A stretch of DNA of 64,000 bases, from positions 1-64,000 of the forward strand of contig JANBQC010000070.1 in the NCBI GenBank assembly GCA_027576995.1, given 5' to 3'. Below the pieces are notes generated by a model. The model was given only the letters and a program-made list of their open reading frames with translations. It searched no databases and was not told the origin of the DNA. Of the stretch, positions 47,637 to 60,600 are shown one piece after another. Origin of the DNA: Dimargaris cristalligena (lineage: Eukaryota; Kickxellomycota; Dimargaritomycetes; Dimargaritales; Dimargaritaceae). Position 1 is the stretch's first letter. The number at the start of each line of letters is the position of its first letter. The translations under genes and the position numbers were made by a program.

Positions 47637-50200
47637 AAATGTTTAGCCAAAGGAAAGGTAGACCGGCTCATCCCCATCTGTCCGCCGCTCTTGGGGCTCT
47701 CGGTAAAATAAATGGTTATTGTACTACCCTACGGGTATAACTTAAGGACTCTTCCCCAAATAAATTGCCTTACAGGGCCCGGCCGCTCTGCACCAATACC
47801 GAACCGTAGCGTATAATTTTGATCCTTCGCCTTTTTACCAAGCTGGTTTTTGAGCCATCAGCGGCGGAGGTATCCTGGCCAAACGCTTCTAATTTCAACT
47901 ATAGTAGCACAGCGGGCCACTTGGTCAACACAGTGGCTGGTGTGACAGCTGACTGGAAGAGAAGATTTGTACTCTCGCCGACTACCACCAAAACCAACTG
48001 CCCCCGCCACCTCCTTTCTAGTCCCGGGTGGTTTCTTTCCCTAGTCACCCCTATACTAATAGCCGTATACGCTACAGTCTCCCGATTCCGCCGTCGAGCA
48101 TGAGCCAGTCGAATAATGAAGTAGCCGACCATTGCCAATGGTGGGCTGGTGCAGAAGAGGACATCCCTGATTTTGGTCGCCGTGTTTTTCCTCATCGGAA
48201 AATTCATATTAGTCGAATTAGAATTGTTGTGCTCGGGTTATATCCTATCCTCCCCTTCTTTATCAATCCTCCGTGTCCCCATTGTTTTCCCGACAATCGA
48301 ATGGGTGTTATTTCTACCACAGTGATATTTCACTTGGGATGGCTAAAAATAATTAGTATAGCGTACTGCACCTTGGTCCGGTAGAAAATCGATAGGTTGC
48401 CACCGGCGAATAACTTGAAGGATGAACAATCAATATTTTTTTAAACAGTCGTTCGACTAGGAATTGCACCCCTATGGCTGCTACAGAATCTCGGCCAGAA
48501 AGCCTGTAATAGACGATGTTGAGTTGAGCTACTGGAGCTCCCAATCTAGTCTAATACCATACATCCGCGAAAAGTGCACTTATTTTAAATAATACATTGC
48601 AAATACAGCGGGCGTCTTGGGATACTGATTAGAAGGTCCTTTATTCTGCGACAACCTTGCCCAATGCTCGAGTAGTGGCGTCTGACGCCTATGGCGGAGA
48701 GAAACGGCAAGGAAATAGGCCAGAGTATGAAGCGAATGGAACAGCCCAGTTCATGTGAGGGCCATTATGGGGGGAAACATTGGGGCTATCTCGATAAAGT
48801 GGAAGTGCGGGTAGGGTCAAAGAGCGGATATTAATAGCCCACTGTGTTACCCAAGCCGAAATTAAATTATAATTTGTATACGCGACCATCAGCGGAATCC
48901 CTCTAGTTCTACCGCTCTCCTACATGCCGCCCGACGATAATTGGCTAATAATTTACATCAATCAAAGACCTGTATACCATACCAGTGTTCAAAATACTCA
49001 AGCTACACCAGGTACTATAAATGTCGTTTGCACCCCTCCCATATATATTCTAGTTATAGCCAGGGTCTCACACTCCCCCCTTTGGGTTGCATTTCTTCCT
49101 AGCCGTTTAATTACAATAGCAATGAGCCAATGGCCACAGCATCTTCCTTGATGGCATTCTTCGCCCTAGCAACCAATTTTAAAATTAGGTTCATTTAGCG
49201 ATGGTGGAAAAGGTCCTGGTCAAACCATCCGCATATCTGACTAAAAAAAGGCGTTTACTAAGAGCCACGAGTATCCAAATTTCTATCCAAGTTCACTGGT
49301 TTTTGAAATGGTCATATAGCAGTGGCATGAATGCGGTCTGTTTACGGCACTTTACGTCAATATCCACCACTCTGATTAGTATTATTGTTTAAAGTTGAAT
49401 ATAGTTGTAAATGGAGGCAAAATTTCATTATGTCAGAGGGGGAGGAGGGCAATTTCCATGATTCTATAGTAGCACCATATTAGCCAAATATCGCCGTGAT
49501 GAGCTGTTTAAATAATTTGAGAGCGATACTAAACACAGGCCGAGCACTGCAGTCAATATATAAGTGCCTATGGATATAGGGCACAAAAAAGGGTAGTTAT
49601 TACAGCATTTTTTTGAACGAGAGGCCCTCCCCAGTCCTAAAATTACCTCCCCCTTATATTTTGTAATTATTGCACCCCTTAAGAAAAAATTAACAAGTTA
49701 TGTATCGGGTAAAAAGCTGTTCACTAACATGAGAAATATAGGGTTATATGACTTCCAATATTGTAACTCAATTTAGGCAACATTGGTACTGTTGCCAAAT
49801 GACTGCCCTATCCCATGGACGTTAGCATTTTCTTTCTACTGTACCAAACATAGCCCTCAAATGTAGTCAACGTACATTTAAATAACACCGTCGCTAACGA
49901 GACTACCTGTCCTTTAGCGGCGCTTTCTATTTCAAGGTTATACTATTAGTGCCCAGCCTATTAATCTCGGAATAATATTATCAAGAGAACTTGCAGCTAC
50001 GGCAACAGTTGGTATAGGGTTATATATACATAAAGGCTAGCACAAATACACCGGCGTGAATTAAAGAAAAACCCTGTAATCTGGATAATTATTGTAAAAG
50101 CTCCAGCTATCTTACTAAAACGTGACAGCCTATACCTCAGCAGCCAGTTATAGACTGGGAAATAATATATCAAACAAAATAAAGGGGTTTACGTAAGCAC
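47637..50200. other. Gene-poor spacer
   Basis: AT-rich. Overlapping frames of about 95-118 codons on both strands at 47819-48384 have mixed character and no recognised domain, so none is called. Nothing else is supported. Confidence 0.45.
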
Positions 50201-51725
50201 TTAGTAAATATAAATGGTGTGCTCCTCGTTAGGCCCCTTTTTGGGTGCAGCCACCGGCGGGCGATAGCCAGGTCCCGCCATTTGAATGCAGTGACGAGCC
50301 ACATCGAATTTACACAAAGGACAGGCCGACGACTTTTCGAGCAACCACTGATCGATACACTCGACATGGAAGATGTGGAAACAGGGCAGTTGGCGGATTT
50401 TCTGGCCCTTCTCGATGTCATCGATACAAACCGAACAGGTCTCGTGGGTGCCATCCATATCAGCCGATACATCGGCCGGCCCATCGTGGGTCAAAAGACC
50501 GCCCAAAACCTTCTCATTGACCGGGGCCGAACTGAAATGAACCTGGGATGCCTGCCGCGTACTCGCCTGCCTCAGGTCGGCGTCCTCGTCCACTTGGTCG
50601 TCACCACGGGTGTCGAGCATCGACGCTTCACTGTCGTGGGAATGATGCAACGGGGCCGCCCGTTTAAGATCGGCAAGATCCCGCCTCTTGGTGTCAATCT
50701 CGGGAATATACTGGAGCAGCTGGGGGTCCAACGGTCCCGCCGCACTCTTCTTCAAGTTGGCTTGCAGTGTTTCGATACCCTGGCCTCGTCGGCCTGCCCG
50801 GGCGCGGTCGTAGTGGCGACGGCGAATGGTCATACGGATAAAGAAGGCCGCGAGGAGCAGAGCAATAACCCCGACGGCTCCGCCTACGGCGCCACCAATA
50901 ATTGCACCGGTGTTCGATTCGCTCTTAATGATATTGGTTGAAGTAATCTCGTCACCTTGGGCATCCAAGAAGGACATGCGAAGGTACAGCGAAGATGGGT
51001 GGTCCTCCATGGCCTGGACGAGTTTACGGGCGGCACTGCTCGGGATGGTAACGATCGGCCGATTGGTTGCCAAACTCAAGCCGTTAAGATTGGGCTTATC
51101 ATCGGTGCGATATCCAATAGAAAAATCGACTTGGTCCCTGTTAAAGTACTGGAGGCTGGTCGATGTGGATTCGTAGGTCGTCAAATTAAACAGGGCTACA
51201 TAGCCTAGTTTGGACGGGTAGTCTTGTTTCTTGCTGGCGCTGTACTCGAATGGCAAACCCTGTTGGCACGAGAATATACATAGTGGTTAAGTGGCCCAAA
51301 TAGTTAGAGAAAACCCGTAAATGCAGTAGAAAGAGTGTGGATAGTCGTCAGTAAATGTCCGGTGGAAACGACCCTCTCGGAGTCAGGTGAACTTCGCTGC
51401 TCTTTTGACCATAGGGCCGGGGCCTTTATGGGGCAATGTGCTTAGGTGTGGGGGCGGGAGGACATTTTTTAAAAATAAAAAAATCTGTATGGGAGAGCCT
51501 TGGGAAGAGCCAACGTACCTCGAACTTCACAGCTTGGGATATTCTGGAATCAATAACCTGCACTGTATCAATTTCGAAGGATGTCTCGTTTGTCGCGATA
51601 CTGTAGTCGTTGGCCAATGCAATGATATCGCCATATAGGCGAACCTGTTTTTGACTGGCGGTCAACCCGGGAATCATCAGACCGGTTAAAGCGAGTCCGT
51701 AGGCCCAGAATTGGAAGCCAACCAT
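50201..51725 (-). CDS. Single-pass membrane RING-H2 ubiquitin ligase
   Basis: Two exons: 51725-51519 and 51259-50201; 421 aa. Residues about 1-23 are a signal peptide (LALTGLMIPGLTA). A luminal or extracellular domain of about 160 residues follows, with NET and NLT sequons; its IPSSAARKLVQAM stretch resembles the end of a protease-associated (PA) domain. A transmembrane span (AIIGGAVGGAVGVIALLLAA) and basic RRRHYDR come next, then a cytoplasmic linker. A C3H2C3 RING-H2 finger closes the protein (CSVCIDD...LPCFHIFHVECIDQW...CPLCKFD). This is the order of PA-TM-RING proteins (RNF13/Tul1-like), E3 ligases of the endolysosomal system. PA identity is tentative; the RING call is strong. Confidence 0.85.
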
Positions 51726-52975
51726 CCTTCAGAGTTATGGCGAGTAGCGGGCTATGAAGAACAGGCTGTTAAATGGATATAAGGAGTGGGAATTACGAAG
51801 GTGGAAGTAGTGAAGTAGGGGACGGAGTGGAAAGAAGTACCCGTCGACAATTGTGATAAGAATGGAAGCAAAGCCTATTAATGAAGGTGCGATTATAGCG
51901 GATTAGATAAAATACAGTGAAATATATATTGCACAAGTGGATAAATTTAAGAGATAAAGGGCTCCAAAGGCTTCTTGTGTAAGGGGGCGAGGTGGTTTAG
52001 CTATATACCCATCGATAATGGTTAAAGGGCTGGCACCTAGTTTTGTCGGAAAATCCGAATGAATGGGCTGACGAAAACGACGATCATTTCCATACGAAAC
52101 CAACTTGTGAATAGGTTAGTTCACACATTGACACTATTCGGCGAATAGTTAGTCAAGCAACTGTATGTGAGCTTCAAGCAGGGAGTGCAATGCCTATTTA
52201 GAATAGACACCCAAGGTTGGACTTGCAGCCACGATTCGTTTTTACCCCCGCTTTTTCATCCCGCCCGCTTGTAGAAGTCGAAGTCATCCAATGATAGACC
52301 CGGCCACCATGCTAATCATCTCCCATCCCTGTTCGTTTAGCCATTAGGGAGATAAGGCTCCCCCCGTATTACCTAACCATCCCCCCTGGCACTCGGCAGG
52401 CAGATCTCCGCCGCTGCTGAATTTAAGTTGCAATTTTTGGTGAAACTTATCTTGAAAATGACCCAATTCTATACAGGCTGGGGTTTTATAGTGGTATACT
52501 TAATTGACCGCGAACAGTATCATGTAGTGTATGTAGTGCCGTCCGACATGTCGTGATTGTTTGCCAGTGGTTGATTATATATCCCGTGCATGGCACCCGC
52601 CCGTGCTATGCTTAGACTGCTTTTATTATACTAACGTCTATTGTGGCGGTTTCATTTATAGCATTACTAAAATGAATGGCATTGTAATTCTTTTATCGTT
52701 GATGTACTGCCAATGAAATCACATAACATAGCTTACTTCCATACTATGTATATCTTCTTGCAAATGTAACTGACACTTCTAAAATACTCGAATTCACATA
52801 AAAGATGTCGGAATTCTGTGAAGGAAACCAGGAAGTCGTCTACCCCCTTAAAGTTCACATATTATTTCTGTCCTATTATTCATTTCAATAAAACCCTTAT
52901 TATTTTTAATAGTACTGTCCAAGTATTTTGATAATTGATTTTTCTTGTTCCCTACAACTATACCCTGTATCTACT
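51726..52975. other. Upstream region of the RING gene
   Basis: AT-rich; no recognised feature. Confidence 0.45.
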
Positions 52976-53335
52976 ATGTACACCAGCACCCCCCAGACCA
53001 CCCAATCTGCGTCCCCAGGCATGCCCAAACCTTTTATCATGGTGTCGAAGCAGCCCAAAAAGGATGCCAAGGTCGTCTTGCGGACCCCTAGGTATAGCAC
53101 GTCGAAGGTGGAGTTGCCCAGCATTATACTTCCATGGTCTTTAAACTTCCAGGATTCTATTGAGAAACAGCTAGGCCGAACCTGCCTCGTCAATTGTAAC
53201 TTGAGGCCATATATTATGGTCCCCGCCTTTAACTATCCGGTGATCTTGGCGATGACAGGCATATACACCTCCTGCTACCACTGTGTAGAGTTATATATAA
53301 TTGTATTCGCCTGTGTATCTATACCAAAATGGTAG
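52976..53335 (+). CDS. Doubtful small gene, possible first exon
   Basis: From the ATG at 52976 the frame stays open to 53335 (119 aa). The first 40 codons are GC-richer and protein-like (MYTSTPQTTQSASPGMPKP, then KQPKKDAKVVLRTPR). After that the sequence becomes AT-rich, and donor-like sites (CCTAG|GTATAG, TCGAAG|GTGGAG) suggest splicing. No family recognised. It could be a first exon, a small gene or chance. Confidence 0.25.
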   Translation: MYTSTPQTTQSASPGMPKPFIMVSKQPKKDAKVVLRTPRYSTSKVELPSIILPWSLNFQDSIEKQLGRTCLVNCNLRPYIMVPAFNYPVILAMTGIYTSCYHCVELYIIVFACVSIPKW

Positions 53336-56300
53336 TGCGATGGGCAACGCTGATCCTTAATACCCGCATGTTGTCTGATTATTTACTTAGTGTGGGGCGA
53401 TCCCCTACAGTCCAGTGAACATGAATGCGAATCCTGAAGGAAGGTGGTTACTTCGTACATGTAGTGAAATTGAGAGAGAATTGGCAACAGTCGAGTCTTT
53501 TTTCTAGGATATTCAATACTTTAAACGCATAAGGAAGGTAAGAATATCCTTACACAGTCTCTGCTCTCCCTGAGTTAACCCAGCTACCTATGGCTTTTGC
53601 TACGATCTAGCTTGAGTTGTTGGAAATATAAATATGATGGTAAACGCAAGTACCTTCAATTGCAACTATAAAGATTTAAATAAGAGAGAAAGAACCGCAA
53701 GGGGCAAAGTTAGATGCCCGTGGTTGGTTTTATTGTATTGGAAATAGCAGTAATGATGATAAAAACGTTGTTCCGAGTATAGGGTGATATAATCATAGAT
53801 AGAGAATAGTCCCGGGTATTAGGACGGACCAATCAGAGTAAAGGATTCGGAGGGGCGGGAGAAATGAATTTCCAACATGAGTGGCCTCAAATAAAGCATT
53901 CCAGCATAATACATTCTATTAAATACCTGAATATTATCTACCGGCAGTGGAATATGCAGGTGATTACGTGCAACCATCTATTAATCAAACAAAGCGTGGA
54001 AAAAAGAGCCCCGCATACACATTTAAAATTTATTGGGGCTACAACCAGCTATTTATAATGAATATATAAATGCATGAATCAGCTATATTATCAATGTATA
54101 ATCCTTTCCCATATCAGACACATGGGTTGTTAAAGGGACTGGCCCAATCTGAGCCAATGGTCACAGTATATTACCCTTAAAGGCCAACTCGTGTGAAAAA
54201 TATAGCTAAATGATGTAGACAAACACCCAGGGTGCTGGTGATTGACACATGGCCAAATAGACGTGGGGGTCTTTATATAACAATAGATAAAGATGTAGCT
54301 ACCCACTGTGTTGTCCAGAAATTGTGAATACATACTGAAATAACTCCCATCTGCCTGTCAATGCCATATCATACCCCTAATGTCAGCTTAGAATATACTT
54401 TTTTCAGGGAAACCCCCAACATCCCGAAAAGGTGGAATTATCAGACTGTTGTTTGGTTTCCCCGTGGTATCGTGGTTCCTTGCAGCTCTACACTTTGGTG
54501 TCTTCAATTCTAATGTCAACACTGCCTAACCCAGTATCGGTGTTTTGACTTGGTCCCAAATTGATAGTGATATGTCAGTCTTTGAAGAGTGGATATTATT
54601 GGAAGCAATAGCTGCAGGTCCTCTCAATGGCACTGTGTTGAAGTAGGTACACAAGCTTGACCCAGTATATTGGTGATGTGAAGGACCACTGAGAGAATAC
54701 TGGAATCTTCGCTGTTTAATTTATCGATGCCATCGGCTGATTAGAGGCGCGGATACTACAGTATCGATGATAGGATTGTAATGAAGTACTGGAAAGAAAG
54801 TCCACTAAAACAGGTATACAGGATAATCCCCTCGCCATTCAGGTTTTACCTCCCTGCACTATACAGTTGGTTCACCTGTTAATACCCTAATAAGGTGTGT
54901 TTGTTTATTATAATATGGGTGAAATTCGGCCCAGCAGTATAATGGTTTCAATAATATATATATGGGATATTTATTCTTAACCAGTGATTTTTACTTCATC
55001 CAACGGATTTTTCGTTGTACAGTTCGGTTGAATCTCTCCCATATCTTTACATATATACAAAAAAAGAATGGGTATTCATTACACATAGCAAAGTATATGT
55101 TTGGCACCGGATTTTTATAGCCCAAAATATTTTACTACTCACGCTTCACCAAGGCATGTACACGGGTGACTTTGTACTCGCGGACCATGGTAAGCATTTT
55201 TGGCCAGGTCCCAGCTATTATAATAAAGTAAACGCCAAAAAATAAAACAGATGATAGGTGTTGGAATATGGTTGTTGGCTGGGTGTACACCACAGAAGAC
55301 ACACCTGGAGATATATCTAAAAACACTATATTTTCTTTCCCCCCAAGACCCACTCACCTAGTAATATTTGGTACGTGGTTTGGGGATACTGCCATTTTAT
55401 ACCAATCGCACATTTATTAGTTTTTAGGGTGTATAGACACATATTAACTAGAGATTTTAAGCTATGGGTTTGAGGGATGAGGCGGTGAGAGTGCCAAGCA
55501 CTAGGGGGGAAATATAGAGACGGGCCATGCTATTATCTGTTCTGTTCTATAGGTCCATTCTAATGCGGATACCATGTCCGAAAAAAACGAGAGGGGGCCT
55601 CCTCAATAAAGATGGGATTGCCCACGGCTGCCTAATTGGTATGCCTTGCGAAGCTGGCAAAACAGTTTTTCCTGCTAAATTGAAGATCAGGATGGTGGAA
55701 TAATAGCATTTTCATGAGATGGCGCCTGTATTCATTATAGGTGTTTTAAGAAAGACTGAGGGTTTCCTCTCCCCAACTCTACCTAAACCACCATTAAGCC
55801 CCTCTATGAACCCTGCGGCAGATATTGTTCCCTACTTTTGCACAGTGTTCTAACCTCCCACAACCCCCAAAGTACCAGGCTACGGGTAATTCTACATTCC
55901 ACGATAGGAGACGTGGGAGGGTGGAGTTGTAATTGGGGTTCTATTAGTTCGCTGGACTGGTCGACGATACCTTCTATCGAATTGCTATGTCGCATTCCCT
56001 GGGCTGTTGCATGAAGTTTTGGAGTCAGCCACCGACCATTCTTATCTGTACGGGATTAGGGATACTAAAAAAATGGCCATTCCCACTGACAGTGTCTAAT
56101 TTTTAAGAGTTAAATATATTGGGACAGATGCGTTGAATGGAGAGAAACCTCCGGCTCTTTCGTGCATACATTTGTGTGTATATTCACCAAAGGATAGGGG
56201 GGTCACTTCATGCGCATATACCCTCACTTGATATCCAGGTTAAATAGTCCTCCCAGTCGTATTCTATAAATGGTCTAACTCAGCCGCCACCATATCTAAA

Positions 56301-57692
56301 GGGCACCGCTTCCTTTATTTCGTAACTGCCTCGCTTAGATTTATTTGCCTCGACATTGATGTGTTATCCTGGCTGTATAATGCACGAGTACCATCGGCTT
56401 GCATCTTGTAAGTCGTCATGGGGCGACCTTATACTTGGGGGCAATCCCCACCAATCCCCCCAGAATGTAGCAAGTTAGCCATTATGCTTTAACCGTCTAT
56501 GGTTCAATGCGCATCAGCAGGCAGTCATAATTTCACCTCTCACTGTCCACCTGAGACGCCCCGTATCTCTCCACACACATGTTCCTCTGGCCTAAGCAGG
56601 TAAGCAGGCCTAGGGGAGGGCTAAACACAGGTTGCCCAAGACCAGCCCCCCCGCTTAGTGTAACCATGACAAGCTGGCAGGCCAATACGATATGGGAAAT
56701 ACTCACACCCTCGCTTAATTTCGACTGTTTCCATCATGGAACAATTAACCGCACCGCCAATGCCTGCTATTCGGCCAGGTCAGTGTGGATTACCACGGCC
56801 TGGATGCAGATATGGCTAGTCCGCAAGAATAGCAAACGGTCAGTACAGTTCGGTTTTGTGGGAGGCTGGGGGCGAATTATCTTTACCAAGAACCGTAGCA
56901 ATTAGTCTCAATTTCAATGGTAACTGTGGAGAGCTCAATGTCCAGTTTTTGATGGCCCCCAGTTTAATCCGATTACGTATGCGCCGTTAACGATCCTATC
57001 CACTCTTTAGAAGGCCACTGTATATGGAGGAAGAAAAAGCCTTGGCAAACCCACTTTCTTGCTTATTTTTACCTACTTCCCCCTTACTTTCCCCGCGCAT
57101 GTTGTATGGTAGAGGTGGTTTAGGGCCCAACATATATTTCTTTCTTTTCTTTGCAACATATCTATCTGTTGGTGGCCGACTCACTTTGAAACACCTTTAC
57201 TTTATTACCACCCACTAGCCTCAGCCATAGGTCTCAAGCGACAAAGGCCGTGGTTGTTTCCAACTCCCTCCTCGCTTACTATATACCCCCCCTTCTACCA
57301 CATTACCGCATTACTCTACCTGTTTCTGGTCTGCCGCTGCGTCTTTCCCCCTAGGTTGTCGCTTGAATTCCCTGCTACCATTCGGTCTGGCGTTTTCTTA
57401 CGTTTTGTACCCAATATATATCTTGTAATCGTTCTTTTGTCCTACGTACCACTACTAGTCTTTTCTATATTTGTGTTTCGCCGTACGCCTATTGAACCCC
57501 CGTCGCTGTGACGTATCTCCAATCGAAACTTTCCACCTAGCCCTTCAACGGTCTCTTCACGGCTACATTGTAGCTACATACCCCACTCTACGCGATTGGC
57601 CGTATAGGCCCCTTAACTTATTCGCCCCATTCCGAAACTGTCCTCCCGAATCACCCCCCCTCCCCCTTTATCCTGTACCCAGTTCTTATACC
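53336..57692. other. Gene-poor region before the BST1 gene
   Basis: AT-rich with short unconvincing frames (such as 56579-56905, with no recognised domain). From about 57250 the sequence becomes pyrimidine-rich, likely the promoter and leader of the large gene that follows. Confidence 0.5.
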
Positions 57693-60600
57693 ATGGCGAC
57701 GAATCCCACCTCGTCCAACTACTATGGGACTGCCCTTGCCCCAACCCTTAGCAGGCGTCGGTACTGTGAAGAGGGTTCCGACTCCTCCACCAAAGCCGAA
57801 GACACTCATACTCTCCTGGGGGATCTCAATGACTGTCCCTCGTCCTCCTTCATCGCGCGACGCAAGTCTCATGTAATATACAATCCGCGCGGCCACTGGC
57901 CGTTTCACCGGTGCACCGTCATTTTATGGGCTCTGGCCACCTTTGCCGTGGGGTTCCTAGCCATAATGCTTCACGTCTTCTTTCAACAGCAAGTCGAGCC
58001 GCGTGGGTGCGACCTCTTCTACATGTACCCCAACTACATTCGGCAGAATGGTCTGGACCTCTCCCGCACTCGGTTTGCCTCCAAGTACCGGCTCTATCTC
58101 TACCGCGAAGGCGGCGTGGACGAACTACTCCGGGAGCCCTTCCGCATCCCCATTTTATTTATCCCCGGGAATGCCGGCAGTTATAAACAGGTTCGGTCCA
58201 TCGCGGCTACAGCCTCCCGCCAGTTTGACCACGCCCGAACTGCCTTTTTGAAAGATTCCCAGGCCCAGGGAAATATAGGGTTCGACTTCTTTAGCCTGGA
58301 CTTGAACGAAGAATTCACCGCACTTCATGGCTTTTCACTACATGAGCAGGCCGAGTTTGTTAATGATGCTATTGCCTATATTTTGTCCGTGTACTCGGAG
58401 AACCGCTCCAAGTACCGGTCCCAACTGGGCTTAGATTCGGACCCGACTCTCGACTGGGCCCTCCCTGAGTCCGTGATACTCATTGGCCATTCTATGGGTG
58501 GGGTTGTTGCCCGCACTGCCATAACCCTCAGCAATTACCGCCCTCGCTCGGTGAATACCATCCTCACCTTATCGTCCCCCCACCTTCTGCCCCCCGCCCC
58601 CTTGGAATCTTACGTGGATACGCTCTACCGAACCACCAACGAGTTCTGGATCCGGGAGTTTAACCAACCTGCCAACCGCTCGTTGCTGACCGACATGAGC
58701 CTAGTCTCCATTGCCGGGGGTAACCTGGATGCTATGGTAGGGTCGGACTTGGCCTTTGTCGATACGTCAGTTCCCGCCAACCACGGGTTCACCGTATTTA
58801 CCACCCAGATTCCCGGTGTGTGGCTGTCAATGGATCACCAGTCTATTCTCTGGTGTAAACAAATGGCTGACGTCGTAAGCCACACTCTGATGGGAATTGT
58901 TAATGCCCGTCTACCGGGCCAAACTAAACCTCTACCCGAGCGTATGCGGGAGCTCCGTCGGTGGCTCGTTACGGATATGGATACATTGCAAACCGAGTTT
59001 AGCTGGGCTTCCCTAGCTGCCCCTAACTCTACGTTGGATACACCAACTGAGCCCCCATCGCCGCCCACGACCCCGTCTGTGATATTGCCTCCAGTAGCCC
59101 CTTCCACCACCACCCCCAGTGACTCGTCATCAGCGTTTTTGACCCCGCTGGACTTCTCGTTTCCCTCCATGAGCCAGGTGATACCTGACTATTGGAATAG
59201 CACCGAATTCGCGCTGACTAACGCGCACCTCCGTGGTCAGCTCCGACTGGGTCGTCAGAACTCCAACCCCTCCGTCTACCCTTTTCCCACTCGGGACTCG
59301 GATGGTGAACATATCCAATGGGAGTTTTTCAGTGGCCGTATTTTGGGAACCAATCTGGCCGATGTCGTTGTCTGTCGGGCCCCGCGTGTCGCCGACGTAA
59401 TGGACGATCTGGCGAAACAGCGAACTCAGAATCCGCGTCAATCTATACCCTGGCAATCCATTCGCGACCAATTTAGCCACTGCTTTAGTGTAGGCAGCAA
59501 AGCCACCCATGTCCCTGCGTTTTCCTACCCCCAGCCCATTGCCCATATGCGCACGCGCTATAATTTCCTGGCTCTCCCACCCTCCATTCTCGGCCAGTTT
59601 GACGCTGTCCTACTATTTTATGCACCCCCCTTCGAGCCCACCCACCCATTCCTCCGTCTGGATATGATAATGGGCCAGCAGATTCAGCCCAATATAACGA
59701 GCACTGAGTCTCAGAGCGGGGATTTTGCCACGGCTTTGGCCTCGGGTGCCCAAGGAGAAGGGCATACTCCAGCCACTCTCCGGGGATCCCGGGATCAACT
59801 ATCACCCGTCTCTCACCGGCTCTCCATCTCGGTGGCCACCCTATTATCCACTGGCTTTGGCCCGATGGTCTACCGAGGACTGCGCACCCAAGGTACCCTA
59901 CGGTCGCTGATTCACCTGGATGTTCCCGACAACCCACTATTTGCTTACTGGATCACAGTGCACCCCCGTACCTCGGTCCACTTGCACTCCCAGGCAGTTC
60001 AGACGAAGGGACCGGCCCCCACCTCCCGGTTCCCGCTCATCATTTTCCAGTCGGATGTCACTCACAGCGAGGGTCGGTTCTGGTACAATCAAACCCGCCT
60101 CCATATTGACTTCCACAAACGGGGGCCCTATGTCCCCACTGTGCTGCTCGACTCACCGTGGGCCCATACAGGGTTGCCCAAGTCAAGTAATCCTCATCAG
60201 CCTTCGGACGACCCAGCTCGGACTAGCCCACACACCTGGCCCGGATTGACGCTGACCTTGTTTGCCGATCCTGAATTCATCGACTATTACACCATCGAGG
60301 TACAGCTCGACTGGTATCATAGTCTGTCCCGGGTATTTAAACGCTATGAAATGGTGCTTGTTGGTCTACTAACCATATATGTCCTATTCATCTGGAAATA
60401 CCAGTGGCAGACCTGGAACAAGCTCCGTATTTTCCCTTCGTTCCCGGCCGCCCTCCGCCATTTTGCTCGCTACCAATTCCCGTACTTCTTGGCAGGTCTA
60501 CTGGTACTGTCGTTTGTCCAATCCCAATTGCTCGTCCACCTGGCCCACTACCAACAATACTGGGTTGTTACTCCTGAATCCGGCGACCCCCAAGGCATGA

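Noticed and set aside
47819..48384. Overlapping 94-118 codon frames on both strands
   Set aside because: Strand cannot be decided; no splice structure or family supports either.
50219..50941. 240-codon plus-strand frame
   Set aside because: Shadow of the RING-H2 gene on the other strand.
56579..56905. 108-codon frame with ATG and a donor-like GTAAGC after seven codons
   Set aside because: No domain, no convincing downstream exon, no homologue recognised.
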